Numbered from the stretch's first letter, positions 36,518 through 45,419 are shown. The stretch: 64,000 nt of DNA from Clostridiales bacterium (GCA_003150355.1 QAMJ01000020.1:62001-126000), one strand, 5' to 3'. Notes: generated from the letters alone by a model not told the origin. Translations and numbers: made by a program.

Positions 36518-36939
36518 TCTTCAGAGTTACCGCGCTGAATGTCCAGCGCGGTATCTAAAGAAATATTTCCGTATGTGCGTTTGACCTCGTCCGCGGAGTA
36601 CCCGCGCAGAGCACGGAGGTCGCCTATATCGTCCTTGAAGTGTGCCGCGACTATGTGCATCATCATGTTCAGCTCTATGCTCCACTTGAACATGAGCTTT
36701 GAGAGCCTGTTCGTGTTCTCTGTCAGCATCCCCCGGATGTTTTGCGAGACGGACTCGCAGACGTATGAGCTGACGTCGTCTGTCGCAAGGTAGCCCATAT
36801 AAAATCTGAGAGCCTTGCTGATGAACTCACTTCTGTTTTTGCAGTTGGCGGTCTCAAGCCAACCGTCCATGCGAGATAACAGCTCCGGTTTGAGCCAAAC
36901 AACTATGCGTTTTACGTTTTCTGTGCTTATTTCTATCAT
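36514..36939 (-). CDS. Ribbon-helix-helix mobilisation accessory protein
   Basis: The protein of about 141 residues begins with a ribbon-helix-helix segment (NVKRIVVWLKPELLSRMDGWL, then NRSEFISKALRFYMGYL), followed by a helical region. Such MobC-like proteins bind oriT and help the relaxase. ATG 36939 directly follows GGAGGAG, unusually close. A TTG at 36981 gives a longer form but lacks any Shine-Dalgarno, so the start is uncertain. Confidence 0.7.
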   Translation of the reverse strand: MIEISTENVKRIVVWLKPELLSRMDGWLETANCKNRSEFISKALRFYMGYLATDDVSSYVCESVSQNIRGMLTENTNRLSKLMFKWSIELNMMMHIVAAHFKDDIGDLRALRGYSADEVKRTYGNISLDTALDIQRGNSED

Positions 36940-36999
36940 CTCCTCCGCAAACGCAAAGAACTGCCGAATCCCTTGAAACAAGGGTGCTTCGCGGCTCTG

Positions 37000-37274
37000 C
37001 GTTCACCTAAATTTTTGAGTTAGTTGAAAATGTGTACCTTGCCCGAAAGCTGAAAAAGGCCCGCGTTGCGGGGCTTTGTGGGTGGGAGGTGCGCCCCTGG
37101 GTGTACCTCCCTTTATCATAGTGCCATTTTCGAACGGGCACACCCGGACGAAAATGCCGCGAAAACGCCCCCAAACGCCGCACGTTCTCCTGCCGTGGTA
37201 TCCACGCCCTACCCGTCTCCGTAAAAGCGCACACAGCGCCTCACGTGCGGACACAGGCGAGGCTTGCGTGTGTG
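37000..37274. other. GC-rich gene-free segment, candidate oriT
   Basis: No credible ORF is present. The segment has several inverted repeats (CCCGCGTTGCGGG near 37061, GGTGCGCCCCTGGGTGTACC near 37088) and a GGGCACACCCGG stretch near 37136. It lies immediately upstream of the mobilisation genes, where oriT is usually found. Confidence 0.35.
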
Positions 37275-37697
37275 TTAGTACACAGCGTTCCTCTGCACCA
37301 TGAGTTTTTCAATGCGTTGCTGCTCTCGTGCAATGTCCGCAGCATTGAACTGCTCCTGATAGAATTGCTCGACGACCAACTGTATAGGTAAGATCGTATA
37401 GAGCAGACTTCCGTTTTGTGTGCGCCCGTCTCGAGTGACGATCGTTGTGCGCTCTGTGAGGATGAGCCCACGCCGTTCAAGCTCCTGCACATATTTGCGC
37501 ACAGTGTTTCGGCTCAACCCGACCGCGTTGCCGATGGTGGCATAGCTTGCATGACACTGATAAGTTTCGCGGTTCTCTATGTAAAACAGATAACCGTAGA
37601 CGGCAATCGCTCCAGCCGACAACCCAAGCTGATAGATTACATTCGGCAGAGGAAAATAATTTTTTGTGGGTTCTCGATGTAGTTTTTTCTTTCTCAC
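37275..37697 (-). CDS. Helix-turn-helix protein, replication-initiator-like
   Basis: The 140-residue protein has a winged helix at about residues 20-85 (YATIGNAVGLSRNTVRKYVQEL, then RRGLILTERT) as in small HTH or RepA-N-type proteins of Firmicutes mobile elements. It starts with GTG after GGAGG. It may control element genes or replication. No catalytic domain is seen. Confidence 0.65.
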   Translation of the reverse strand: MRKKKLHREPTKNYFPLPNVIYQLGLSAGAIAVYGYLFYIENRETYQCHASYATIGNAVGLSRNTVRKYVQELERRGLILTERTTIVTRDGRTQNGSLLYTILPIQLVVEQFYQEQFNAADIAREQQRIEKLMVQRNAVY

Positions 37698-38259
37698 ATT
37701 TGACCTCCAATAAAAATTCAGAGAAAAAATATCTTGCGTTTCGGAGGCCTCTCTGTTAGACTTGCTCGCAGATGGAATCTGCGTTTTCCGAAACGCAGCG
37801 TGCCGCTGAACTGTTGCAGCAGTTTGGCGGCATACATTTTTCTTTCGACCACCTTCTTCCTGCTTTTTCTGCCATACGCCATAGCCGTTCCTGCCCTGCG
37901 GCCTTGCTTGACCAACACAGCGTTTTGCGTCATCCTTGGCACGCTCAACGTCGCTTCATTGCGTTACTTCCCCGGTGAGTATCATCTCTGGCGATGGGTA
38001 TTCAATTTTCAAGGTTCCGTGCATACGAAGAGATTTTTCCCCTCATAAGAATAAGGGATAATTTCAGGCTTTTTTACAACCAAATCGAAAAAAATTCTTT
38101 GTAAACTTTTGCGACTATGATTTTCCCTTCACTTATTAGCTCACAAAAACATCAAAACACACCTCTATAATTTTGCACGGTCAAAAATTTTTGCTCCAGC
38201 AAGAAAAAATCCCCTCACCCTTTATAGGCGAATGAAACGATGGTTGTACGGAATATTTT
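37698..38259. other. Gene-poor part of the mobile element
   Basis: I see small hairpins (GCAGA/TCTGC at about 37770-37784 and CTGCGTTT/AAACGCAG at about 37781-37800). A possible minus-strand ORF of about 71 very basic residues lies at 37718-37933, without a clear Shine-Dalgarno or known domain. The part from 38040 on is AT-rich and holds nothing I can name. Confidence 0.3.
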
Positions 38260-38673
38260 TCAGCTTTCCATAAGTTTTTTCAGCTTCGCAAGAATTTTTA
38301 CCTTTCGGTGCTGGATCGTCATGTATGGAACACCAGTTTCTGCGGACAACTGCCGCAACGAATATCCCAGAAAATAAATTCTGTTTATGAGTTCTAGCTC
38401 TGCGGGGAGCAGCATATCCAAGCATTTGTACAGCTTGCAGCACATGACGGCAGAGAGAGCGGTTTCCTCAACGCTTGTCTGCAATGGATCGCATAGCAGA
38501 TCTTCTCCTGGTATAGTTTCGGTGGTGAACATCTCATAACTGATGAGACCATTGCGAGTATCCTTCTCTGCCTGAGTTCGTTCTTGACGCTTCATCTGCC
38601 GATACGTTTTATAAACCTCTTCCGATACAAAAACTTTTTCTCTATCAATGGTTATGTAATAGTTATCTGCCAT
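38260..38673 (-). CDS. Sigma-70-like regulator of the mobile element
   Basis: The 137-residue protein ends with a region-4-like HTH (LINRIYFLGYSLRQLSAETGVPYMTIQHRKVKILAKL), as in small sigma-like proteins of clostridial conjugative elements. Region 2 is not recognisable. Its Shine-Dalgarno AAGGAGG lies in one arm of a 19-bp perfect inverted repeat just upstream, so translation may be gated by that hairpin. Confidence 0.72.
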   Translation of the reverse strand: MADNYYITIDREKVFVSEEVYKTYRQMKRQERTQAEKDTRNGLISYEMFTTETIPGEDLLCDPLQTSVEETALSAVMCCKLYKCLDMLLPAELELINRIYFLGYSLRQLSAETGVPYMTIQHRKVKILAKLKKLMES

Positions 38674-38682
38674 TGCGCAGAT

Positions 38683-38727
38683 CCTCCTTGTTCTGAATTT
38701 TGAAAACTAAAATTCAGAACAAGGAGG
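38683..38727. repeat. 19-bp perfect inverted repeat over the Shine-Dalgarno of the sigma-like gene
   Basis: Arms 38683-38701 and 38709-38727 are perfect complements around GAAAACT. Each arm ends in CCTCC or GGAGG, so the minus-strand transcript would have its Shine-Dalgarno in the stem. It could be a translational switch, an operator or an element terminus. Confidence 0.8.
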
Positions 38728-38788
38728 TGCACGAATCAGGTATGAAAAACAAAATTCCCCGGCATGGCAACGCCAGCTGAGGAACAAG

Positions 38789-39027
38789 TAGCTCCGAAAA
38801 ATAACCCGTGTTAGTTCATGCTGAAAATTTGCCGGACTATTCCCGCCAAAGAAATGAGCTTTTTCGGTATGAACTGGCAGCAGGTTGTTGGCATATTTAT
38901 GGCCAGAGACCCATTATGAGTTTCTGAGCAGAAAGAAGTAGCATGAAAGTCCTCCTGTATTGACAGAGGAGGACTTTCATGCTTGATTGGACGTTCCCAC
39001 AACTGTCTTTTTGGCTATGCAGCGGCA
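38789..39027. repeat. Interspersed repeat, copy A (about 239 bp)
   Basis: The segment is clearly similar to 61389-61621 over its whole length, beginning TAGCTCCGAAAAA and ending near CGGCAG. It contains two hairpins, AGTTCAT...ATGAACT (38813-38875) and a perfect 16-bp stem GCATGAAAGTCCTCCT (38941-38956) with 38967-38982. No conserved ORF is shared, so it behaves as a structured non-coding repeat (MITE-like or a remnant of an insertion element end). Nothing else is recognised in 38728-39100. Confidence 0.85.
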
Positions 39028-39105
39028 GTTGATGAAAATTGCTTAGTCATAAAATCTTGTATGTGCGGATGACGGAATTATCCGTTACTTCAGCGGGCTG
39101 TCCGG

Positions 39106-39134
39106 GAGGACTATGGGGAAAGTCCATAGTCCTC
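39106..39134. terminator. Hairpin after etfA
   Basis: An 11-bp stem GAGGACTATGG/CCATAGTCCTC (39106-39116 with 39124-39134) lies 27 bp downstream of the minus-strand etfA stop. The U-tract on that strand is poor. Confidence 0.5.
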
Positions 39135-39160
39135 TCAGTATTTCTTCGGGTCGGGTCATT

Positions 39161-40153
39161 TTATTTTTTGAGCAGTTCGATCATGTGATCGCAGACTTCA
39201 TCCATATCGCCGACGACGCCGTAGTCGCAGTAGTTGAAGATGGGTGCGTTGGCATCCTTGTTGACCGCGATGAAGAGCTCCGCATCGACGCCGGTCACGT
39301 GGTTCACAGCTCCGGATACACCGAAGCCTATGTACAGCTTCGGCTTTACCATCACGCCGGACTGGCCGACCTGCAGCTTATACGGCAGCAGCTCACGGTC
39401 AACGACCGGGCGCGTGCCGGCAAGCTTGCCGCCGAGCAGCTTTGCAAGCTCTCTGTACTTATCGAGGCTCTCGTCCTTCACGCCGTTGCCGACGCAGACT
39501 ATCGTCTCGCAGCTTGCGATGTCAAGCTCGGGGTCAAAGTCGTTGGCCTTGTACTCCAGCAGCTTCGTGCGGATCTTCTCCTCATCGAAGCCTATGCTCT
39601 CGTGGATGATCTCGAAGCTCTCGCGCTTGCCTGCCGGGACTATCTTGAACGTGCCCGGGCGTATCGTGCCGACCTGCGGGCGCAGCACGGGGATCGTGAT
39701 GACTGCCATGATCTTTCCGCCGGCTGCCGGTTCTACGAACTCGATGTCCTTGGTCTCAGGGTTGTATATAAGCTCGGTCGCGTCGGAGGTGCAGCCCGTC
39801 TCAAGGCAGGCGGCAAAGTGCGGGGCAAAGTCACGCCCGTTCACCGTCGCGCCGACGAACACCGCCGAGGGCGTATACTTGTTCACGAGCTGAACATAGA
39901 GGTCGGAGTATGCCTCGGTGCTGTAGCGGGCATAGCCCTTGCCTGTCGCAATGATGACGCCGTCGGCGCCGCAGCCGCGCAGCTTTTCCAGCTCGGACTC
40001 CGGCAGCTCGCCCGCACTCACGGCGATGAGCTTATCTCCGGACTGGTCGCAGAGCTTTCTTATCTCGCTGCACAGCTCAAGCGTAACGGGGTGTATCTTC
40101 TCTCCGTCATGCTCGACGTGTACCCACATATTCCTGTAATTGCTCTTATCCAT
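39161..40153 (-). CDS. etfA: Electron transfer flavoprotein alpha subunit (Lct-type complex)
   Basis: The 330-residue protein has the FAD-binding C-terminal domain of EtfA: GGKLAGTRPVVDRELLP, QVGQSGVMVKPKLYIGFGVSG and AVNKDANAPIFNYCDYGVVGD. I start at ATG 40153 with AGGAGG 7 nt upstream. The GTG at 40162 lies inside the Shine-Dalgarno. It lacks an N-terminal ferredoxin domain. With EtfB and the FAD oxidase immediately upstream it resembles the LctBCD electron-confurcating dehydrogenase of Acetobacterium. Last gene of the long minus-strand cluster. Confidence 0.92.
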   Translation of the reverse strand: MDKSNYRNMWVHVEHDGEKIHPVTLELCSEIRKLCDQSGDKLIAVSAGELPESELEKLRGCGADGVIIATGKGYARYSTEAYSDLYVQLVNKYTPSAVFVGATVNGRDFAPHFAACLETGCTSDATELIYNPETKDIEFVEPAAGGKIMAVITIPVLRPQVGTIRPGTFKIVPAGKRESFEIIHESIGFDEEKIRTKLLEYKANDFDPELDIASCETIVCVGNGVKDESLDKYRELAKLLGGKLAGTRPVVDRELLPYKLQVGQSGVMVKPKLYIGFGVSGAVNHVTGVDAELFIAVNKDANAPIFNYCDYGVVGDMDEVCDHMIELLKK

Positions 40154-40166
40154 TCTCTGCACCTCC

Positions 40167-40955
40167 TCAGCCCTTCATTATCTCAAGCAGCTTTGCCGCG
40201 TTCGATTCCGCGCTGCCCTCGTCGACTATAACGCCGGGTTCGGGCATAACAGGCGGGAACATACGGGGGACCTTCGTCGGAGAACCCGCGTCGCCTATAC
40301 GCTCACGGTCAAGGCCGGGGATGTCGTTCGAGGTGATCGTGGTGATGGACGCTTTCTTCGCGGCCATCTTGCCCTTGAGGTTGGGGATGCGCGCGGGGTA
40401 GTTCTGCTTCTCTATCGTGAACAGGCAGGGGAGCTTCACTTCAAGCGTCTCTATGCCGTCCTCAAGCTCGCGCTCGACTACGGCGGTCCTGGCCTCTTCG
40501 TTCACTTCCTTGATGAGGAGAGTAGAGGTGACCTGAGCCGCGCCGAAGCGCTGGGCAAGCTGCGCGCCCATCTGTCCGGTCGCGCCGTCGAGAGATTCCT
40601 TGCCGCAGAAGATCATGTCGTAGCTGCCCTGAGTGGCCGCGGCGGACATGATGGAATAGCTGGTCGCGAGGGTGTCGGCGTTGCCGAAGGCGCGGTCGGT
40701 GACGAGCACGGCCTTGTCCGCGCCGACTGCGAGGCATTCACGCAGCGCAGCCTCGGCGTTCGGGGGTCCCATCGTGATGAGCGTGATCTCCGCGCCGTAC
40801 TGCTCCTTGACCTTGACGGCCGCGGAGAGGGCGTTTGCGTCCTGAGGGTTGAGTATCGCCGGGACACCTGCGCGGATGAGGTTTCCCGTCTCCGGGTCCA
40901 TCCGCATCTGGTCAACATCCGGGACCTGCTTTACACAGCACAGTATTTTAAGCAT
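40167..40955 (-). CDS. etfB: Electron transfer flavoprotein beta subunit (Lct-type complex)
   Basis: The 262-residue EtfB begins MLKILCCVKQVPDVDQ and contains NPQDANALSAAVKVKE, FCGKESLDGATGQMGAQLA and ERELEDGIETLEVKLPCLFTI. Bifurcating EtfBs carry an extra FAD in this subunit, though I cannot confirm the binding residues by eye. Its ATG overlaps the upstream oxidase stop by 1 nt and etfA follows 13 nt later, so the three are coupled. Confidence 0.92.
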   Translation of the reverse strand: MLKILCCVKQVPDVDQMRMDPETGNLIRAGVPAILNPQDANALSAAVKVKEQYGAEITLITMGPPNAEAALRECLAVGADKAVLVTDRAFGNADTLATSYSIMSAAATQGSYDMIFCGKESLDGATGQMGAQLAQRFGAAQVTSTLLIKEVNEEARTAVVERELEDGIETLEVKLPCLFTIEKQNYPARIPNLKGKMAAKKASITTITSNDIPGLDRERIGDAGSPTKVPRMFPPVMPEPGVIVDEGSAESNAAKLLEIMKG

Positions 40956-42295
40956 TAGTCTGCCGCCTTTCCGGGATTGAGTATACCCTTGGGATCATAT
41001 TTTGCCTTGAGCGCGCTGAACTTATCGAGCGCCTCAGCACCGAGGTACTGCTTCTTCGCGCAGCCGATGCCGTATTCGCCGCGGATGCTGCCGCCAAGCT
41101 CTGAACACTTTCCGTAAATAAGCGCCGCGAGCTCTATGACCTTTGCCGCGAACTCTGCTTTCGCGCCGTCGGACACGGCATGGATGTGCATCCCGCCGCT
41201 GCCGACATGGGCATAGGCCATGACCTTGAGCCCCTTGGCTTCGCCCTCGGCCTTGGCATACTCCACCATCTCGGAGATCTTCTCCGCCGGGACGGTGATG
41301 TTATACTCGATTGCGTTTTTGGCTCCGCTCTCCATGGAGGTGTGGAATGCGTCATGCGCTGCCCAGAACTCGCGCTTCATGGTCGGGGTGTCGCCGACGA
41401 GGATGTCGAGGCACTCTATCTCCTCGGCCAGCTCCGCGATCTCCTCCATCTTTTCCATGACGGAGTCATCGTCCTCGCCCTCAAGGGTGAGCATGAGCGT
41501 CGCGCCGACGCGCTCGCCGTCCATCTCGACAGGGAACACGGGGTTGCCGGTAACATTGCCGGAGAACTCCACAATGTCGGTATCCATGTACTCGACGACG
41601 GCGGGGGCATAGTCCTTTGCCAGCAGGGTGTTGGCAGCATTGAGGCAGGTCTCGGTATCCATGAACGGGAAGAGCAGGATAGCATCGGCCTTGGGCTTGT
41701 CTATGAGCCTGAGAGTGAGCTCTGTGATGACGGCCAGAGTACCCTCGCTGCCTATGACAGACTCAAGGTCTACGCCGCTGAGAGTCTCCGTGCTGCCGTC
41801 AGCACGGACGACGGTGAGGGCGGCGACATAGTCTCTGGTCGAGCCATACTTGACGGCGTAGGGGCCAGAGGCATTGGTCGCGGCGTTGCCGCCGATGGTG
41901 GCAGTCTTCTCACCGGGGTCGGGGGGATAATACAGGCCGTGCTTCTCGGCCTCAGCCTTGACGTCCTGAAGCAGGACGCCGGGCTGGACGCGCAGGGTGC
42001 GCGCGGCTTCATCAAATTCAAGGATCTGATCCATGGCCTTGAGGGAGAGGACTACGCCGCCCGAGACGGGGACGGAGCCACCGGCTTGGCCGGTGCCTGC
42101 GCCGCGCACGGTGACGGGGACGCCTGCTTCGGCGCAGAGCTTCACGACGGCGGCGGCCTGTTCGGTGCTTGTGACCTCGGCTACGGCGTCGGGAGTCCCG
42201 GTCACACCCGGGCACTCGTCATGGCAGTAGTCCGCTCCGATCGAGTCACCGGTAAAAATGTTTTCTTCTGCAATCACTTGCTGTATGTTGATCAA
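40955..42295 (-). CDS. FAD-binding 2-hydroxyacid dehydrogenase (GlcD/LctD family)
   Basis: The 446-residue flavoprotein has the VAO-type FAD domain (TVRGAGTGQAGGSVPVSGGV, PGEKTATIGGNAATNASGP) and the C-terminal oxidase domain with AYAHVGSGGMHIH and LNPGK. It starts with TTG after AAGGAG. The family oxidises D-lactate, glycolate or other 2-hydroxyacids. Coupled to EtfBA it probably drives electrons from a 2-hydroxyacid to NAD by confurcation. In this operon it may oxidise an intermediate of the CoA pathway or a cosubstrate. Confidence 0.88.
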   Translation of the reverse strand: MINIQQVIAEENIFTGDSIGADYCHDECPGVTGTPDAVAEVTSTEQAAAVVKLCAEAGVPVTVRGAGTGQAGGSVPVSGGVVLSLKAMDQILEFDEAARTLRVQPGVLLQDVKAEAEKHGLYYPPDPGEKTATIGGNAATNASGPYAVKYGSTRDYVAALTVVRADGSTETLSGVDLESVIGSEGTLAVITELTLRLIDKPKADAILLFPFMDTETCLNAANTLLAKDYAPAVVEYMDTDIVEFSGNVTGNPVFPVEMDGERVGATLMLTLEGEDDDSVMEKMEEIAELAEEIECLDILVGDTPTMKREFWAAHDAFHTSMESGAKNAIEYNITVPAEKISEMVEYAKAEGEAKGLKVMAYAHVGSGGMHIHAVSDGAKAEFAAKVIELAALIYGKCSELGGSIRGEYGIGCAKKQYLGAEALDKFSALKAKYDPKGILNPGKAAD

Positions 42296-42308
42296 AGCTT
42301 AGTTCTCC

Positions 42309-43868
42309 TTATTTTATTTTTTCAAACCACTCCGGATGCTCACGTAAAGTTTGCTTCTGTATCTTTCCGACACTGTTTGTAGGAAGCTCTTTCATAAAGC
42401 ACCAATACCTCGGTTTCCTATAACCGGGCATCTTCTCTTTGCACTTATTTACAAATTGTATCGGGTCGAGTCTGCCGCCGTCGTTTGTTACGATCGCCGC
42501 AGCCACTGCCTCGCCCATTTCAGGATCCGGAATTCCGATAACGGCGCAGTCAAAAATACCGTCAAAATCTCTCAGGATACTTTCAACCTCTTGGGCAAAT
42601 ACATTTTCTCCGCCGGTTTTGATCATGTCCTTTATCCGATCCATCATAAAGTAATACCCGTCGCTGGTTCGGCGAAGAACATCTCCGGTGTGGAAATAGC
42701 CGTCTTTTTCAAAAAGCTCCGTGCTTTTTTCGGGCATGTTCAGGTAACCTCTGAAAATCATAGGCGAACGCACGAGTGCTTCGCCGGGAGTTCCGTCGGG
42801 GACGTCGTTCATGTTTTCATCCACGAGGCGCAGCTCCACCTGATTGTTGAGAGTTCCGATCGTAGTTGCCAGCTCCGGCCGGGTGCGCATCATGTCTTCG
42901 CTTATATAGGCTGTTGTAGGCCCGAATATTTCTGTCGAACCGTAGGACAGCCTGATCTTGCTGCCGGGGAAAAGCTCAAAGATCATATTGGCAATGTCCT
43001 GGCTGCACTTTCCTCCGGTACACATTACACACCGCACGGAGCTCAGATCGTATTCTTTCCAGCGAGGAAAGTCGTACAGGCGTTTGGTCAATATCGGCGG
43101 CAGTACATATAGTTCGTTAACGTGATACTGTTCTATGGCGCCGAGTATTTCCTCCGGAAGGAACTTATTCACCATTACAAGAGTCCCTGACAGAGCGGCC
43201 ATCCTCCAGATGTGCTGCATCCCGCCGAGGTGAAAAATCGGACTTTGAACAAGGACCGACGAGGGAGTGTTCGGAGGATCGCTTTCCAGCGCCATCATAT
43301 ACGAGTACTCTCTGACCATCTGCTGAGTATGCATGACCCCCTTGGATCTTCCGGTGGTCCCGCTGGTGTATAGTATGACGGATTCATCTTCGCCTTTTAT
43401 ATCTACCTGCGGCTCGCTGTCATCCGGCCACTCCAGCAGCGACTTCAGATCGGTGCCTTCGCACGGGCTGTCATCATCTTTTTTGTAAATCAGATGCGTT
43501 ACGCGCGGGCAGCAGGATACGGAAGCCAAAGCGAGTTTTGAAAAGCTGCTGAAATATATAAGAGCTTTGCTCTCGGAATCGTTGATTATATGGGCGATCT
43601 CATCTGAAAGGAGGCGGAGGTTAATGGGAAGCGGGACGATCCCGGCCTTTTGAGATGCGTACCACAGGATCACAAACTCCAATGAGTTTCTGACCATCAG
43701 CGCGATACGATCCCCCTTTTTCAAACCGAGTGCCATCAGCCCGTTTGCGGCTCTGTTAGCGGCCTGGTTCAGCTCAAGATATGTCAGAGCTTGGCCCTTA
43801 TACGCTACGGCGCACTTATTCGGAAACATACTGGCATTCCTGGTGAGGAAATATGCGACCTGATACAT
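42309..43868 (-). CDS. Acyl-CoA ligase (CaiC-like, AMP-forming)
   Basis: The 519-residue ANL-superfamily enzyme has the P-loop VILYTSGTTGRSKGVMHT, the SYGSTE motif, YFHTGDV and KDMIKTGGENV, and a C-terminal lysine domain. I start at ATG 43868 behind GGAGGAG. It activates a carboxylate with ATP and CoA, the priming reaction before the CoA-transferase can recycle CoA. E. coli CaiC plays this role in the carnitine pathway. The acyl pocket cannot be read from sequence. Confidence 0.88.
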   Translation of the reverse strand: MYQVAYFLTRNASMFPNKCAVAYKGQALTYLELNQAANRAANGLMALGLKKGDRIALMVRNSLEFVILWYASQKAGIVPLPINLRLLSDEIAHIINDSESKALIYFSSFSKLALASVSCCPRVTHLIYKKDDDSPCEGTDLKSLLEWPDDSEPQVDIKGEDESVILYTSGTTGRSKGVMHTQQMVREYSYMMALESDPPNTPSSVLVQSPIFHLGGMQHIWRMAALSGTLVMVNKFLPEEILGAIEQYHVNELYVLPPILTKRLYDFPRWKEYDLSSVRCVMCTGGKCSQDIANMIFELFPGSKIRLSYGSTEIFGPTTAYISEDMMRTRPELATTIGTLNNQVELRLVDENMNDVPDGTPGEALVRSPMIFRGYLNMPEKSTELFEKDGYFHTGDVLRRTSDGYYFMMDRIKDMIKTGGENVFAQEVESILRDFDGIFDCAVIGIPDPEMGEAVAAAIVTNDGGRLDPIQFVNKCKEKMPGYRKPRYWCFMKELPTNSVGKIQKQTLREHPEWFEKIK

Positions 43869-43955
43869 TGTTGCTCCTCCAATCAAATTAGACAAAACAT
43901 GAATAGCAATGTTTGAATAACGCTTTCTGAAACATCTTAAATATTTCTTTGAGAA

Positions 43956-43998
43956 TTATCAAGATGGAAGCCGATAAAATCGGATCCCATCTTGATAA
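43956..43998 (-). terminator. Intercistronic hairpin after the anion transporter gene
   Basis: A 12-bp outer stem (43956-43967 with 43987-43998) and a 5-bp inner stem CCGAT/ATCGG follow the transporter stop on the minus strand. The U content afterwards is modest. It may reduce or process readthrough into the ligase gene. Confidence 0.55.
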
Positions 43999-44003
43999 CT
44001 ATA

Positions 44004-45419
44004 TCAGCAGAGGCCCATCATGCTCCAGAAAGGAATTGACACAAGCAGGGCCGCGATCTGCCAGATCATGACAAAAACGGACATCTTCACGGTATGGCTG
44101 TATGTAACTTCACCGTTGGTCGCGCCAAAGGCGGAAAGGAACGGGATGGACTGCGGAAGGGTATTCCATGTGCAGATAGTCACGCTTGCAATGAAGCCAA
44201 CTATCCAGGGGTTGATGCCGGCAGAGACCGCAAGGGGGCTGAGCAGAACAAAGAAAACGGAGGTGACAAGCGTTTGGGAAATGACAAGAAGCCTGATGAG
44301 GTAAATGATCACACAGCAAACGGGAATAAAGGCCCACAGATTGCTCATAAGCGGTGCAACAAGAGCGCCGGCAGCATCAGTTATCCAGTTTGCAAGACCA
44401 GTCTTGCTCATCAAAGAGGAAACGGTCAGGACCCATGCGGAGAAAATCAGAACGCTCCAAGGAACGCAGCTTACACCTTTCTTCTGGTCGATGCAGCTGG
44501 CAAGGAGCATGACAACAAGACCTGCGAGGGCTATCCATGCGTCTGCGAGCCCGAGTGTTTTTGCGAAGATCCAGCAAAGAACGACCGCGACAAGAACGAC
44601 AAGAGAAATGATCTGCTTGGAATTAAGCTTCTGGGGCGCAGATATGTCGGCTTCCGCAATGGTTGCAGCTGCCTCGACAATGTCTCCGGCCTTGGGCTTA
44701 TAGAGGATAAGGTTGGCAGCATAGCAGCCGACGAGGGTGACGATCAGGAAGGGAAGCGCCTGAAGGAACCAATTGACCCAGGTGAAATTGTCGGCATAAA
44801 CAGGATCGACAAGGCCTGTAAGAGTGGGCGCGCTCATGCACCCGGAGAGGAAACATACACCCAATACGCCGACGGGGATCCAACCGGCCATAAACATACC
44901 TGCGGCAGCCTGAGTGTTTGGCTTTATCCCGAGATTTTTGCCGGTCGGGCCGCTGATCATTGCCATGATAACACCCTTAGCTGAACCTGACGACAGGAAC
45001 GGGGAGACGAGCATACCTGAAACATACATAGCGGTAATGCTGCCCTTATACGTTTTGGGGAAAAGGGAGACGAGCTTCTTTGCGAGCCATGCAATGGAGC
45101 CGCAGGAGGACAGAACGCCGCCCATACCGAAGGCACCGAGAAGCAGGACAAAGGTCGTCGTTGTAAATCCGCTGAGGTTTGCGGCAGTGCTGTCGCCAAC
45201 CTTCAGAATGTAAAACAGGAAAAAGCCCATGAGACTTGCGATGAAATCGGTCGTTACCTGAAACACCATTGCCAGCACGACAAACAGCAGGACGCCCAAA
45301 CAGCGCATGGCGGGAGTTTCGAGCCCTTCAAACGGAGTAATCACGCAGGGAATCACCAGCGCCGCGATGCATATGAGCCACTTGACCCAATATAATATTT
45401 TTTTATTTGTGTTCTCCAT
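44004..45419 (-). CDS. SLC13/DASS-type anion transporter
   Basis: The 471-residue protein has about 12 helices and DASS-like features (SSGSAKGVIMAMISGPTGKN, then ATVTICTWNTLPQSIPFL-like C-terminal region with the conserved TxN-P pattern). I start at ATG 45419 behind AAGGAGG, since upstream in-frame codons lie inside the caiB-like gene. DASS carriers usually move di- or tricarboxylates with sodium. Its place within the CoA cluster makes it the likely importer of the pathway's carboxylate. This differs from E. coli, whose CaiT is a BCCT carrier. Confidence 0.82.
   Translation of the reverse strand: MENTNKKILYWVKWLICIAALVIPCVITPFEGLETPAMRCLGVLLFVVLAMVFQVTTDFIASLMGFFLFYILKVGDSTAANLSGFTTTTFVLLLGAFGMGGVLSSCGSIAWLAKKLVSLFPKTYKGSITAMYVSGMLVSPFLSSGSAKGVIMAMISGPTGKNLGIKPNTQAAAGMFMAGWIPVGVLGVCFLSGCMSAPTLTGLVDPVYADNFTWVNWFLQALPFLIVTLVGCYAANLILYKPKAGDIVEAAATIAEADISAPQKLNSKQIISLVVLVAVVLCWIFAKTLGLADAWIALAGLVVMLLASCIDQKKGVSCVPWSVLIFSAWVLTVSSLMSKTGLANWITDAAGALVAPLMSNLWAFIPVCCVIIYLIRLLVISQTLVTSVFFVLLSPLAVSAGINPWIVGFIASVTICTWNTLPQSIPFLSAFGATNGEVTYSHTVKMSVFVMIWQIAALLVSIPFWSMMGLC

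Larger units (their letters stand above)
33391..38750. mobile_element. Integrative mobilisable element next to tRNA-fMet
   Basis: A tyrosine integrase, an excisionase-like HTH protein, an MobP3-type relaxase, a ribbon-helix-helix mobilisation protein, an HTH protein and a sigma-like regulator all lie on the minus strand. No type IV secretion genes are present, so it would need a helper. The left boundary is probably the tRNA 3' end. The right boundary is not resolved, because I found no copy of the tRNA 3' end before 39.2 kb. The integrase is frameshifted, so the element may be fixed in place. Confidence 0.75.

Noticed and set aside
37734..38048. 104-codon plus-strand ORF in the mobile element
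   Set aside because: It has no Shine-Dalgarno, no domain and opposes the direction of all element genes.
38728..39160. Second attachment site (copy of the tRNA-fMet 3' end) at the right end of the mobile element
   Set aside because: I searched by eye for the T-arm and acceptor sequence and found no match before etfA. A similar CCCCCGCAACC near 50360 is part of a transporter gene and looks coincidental.
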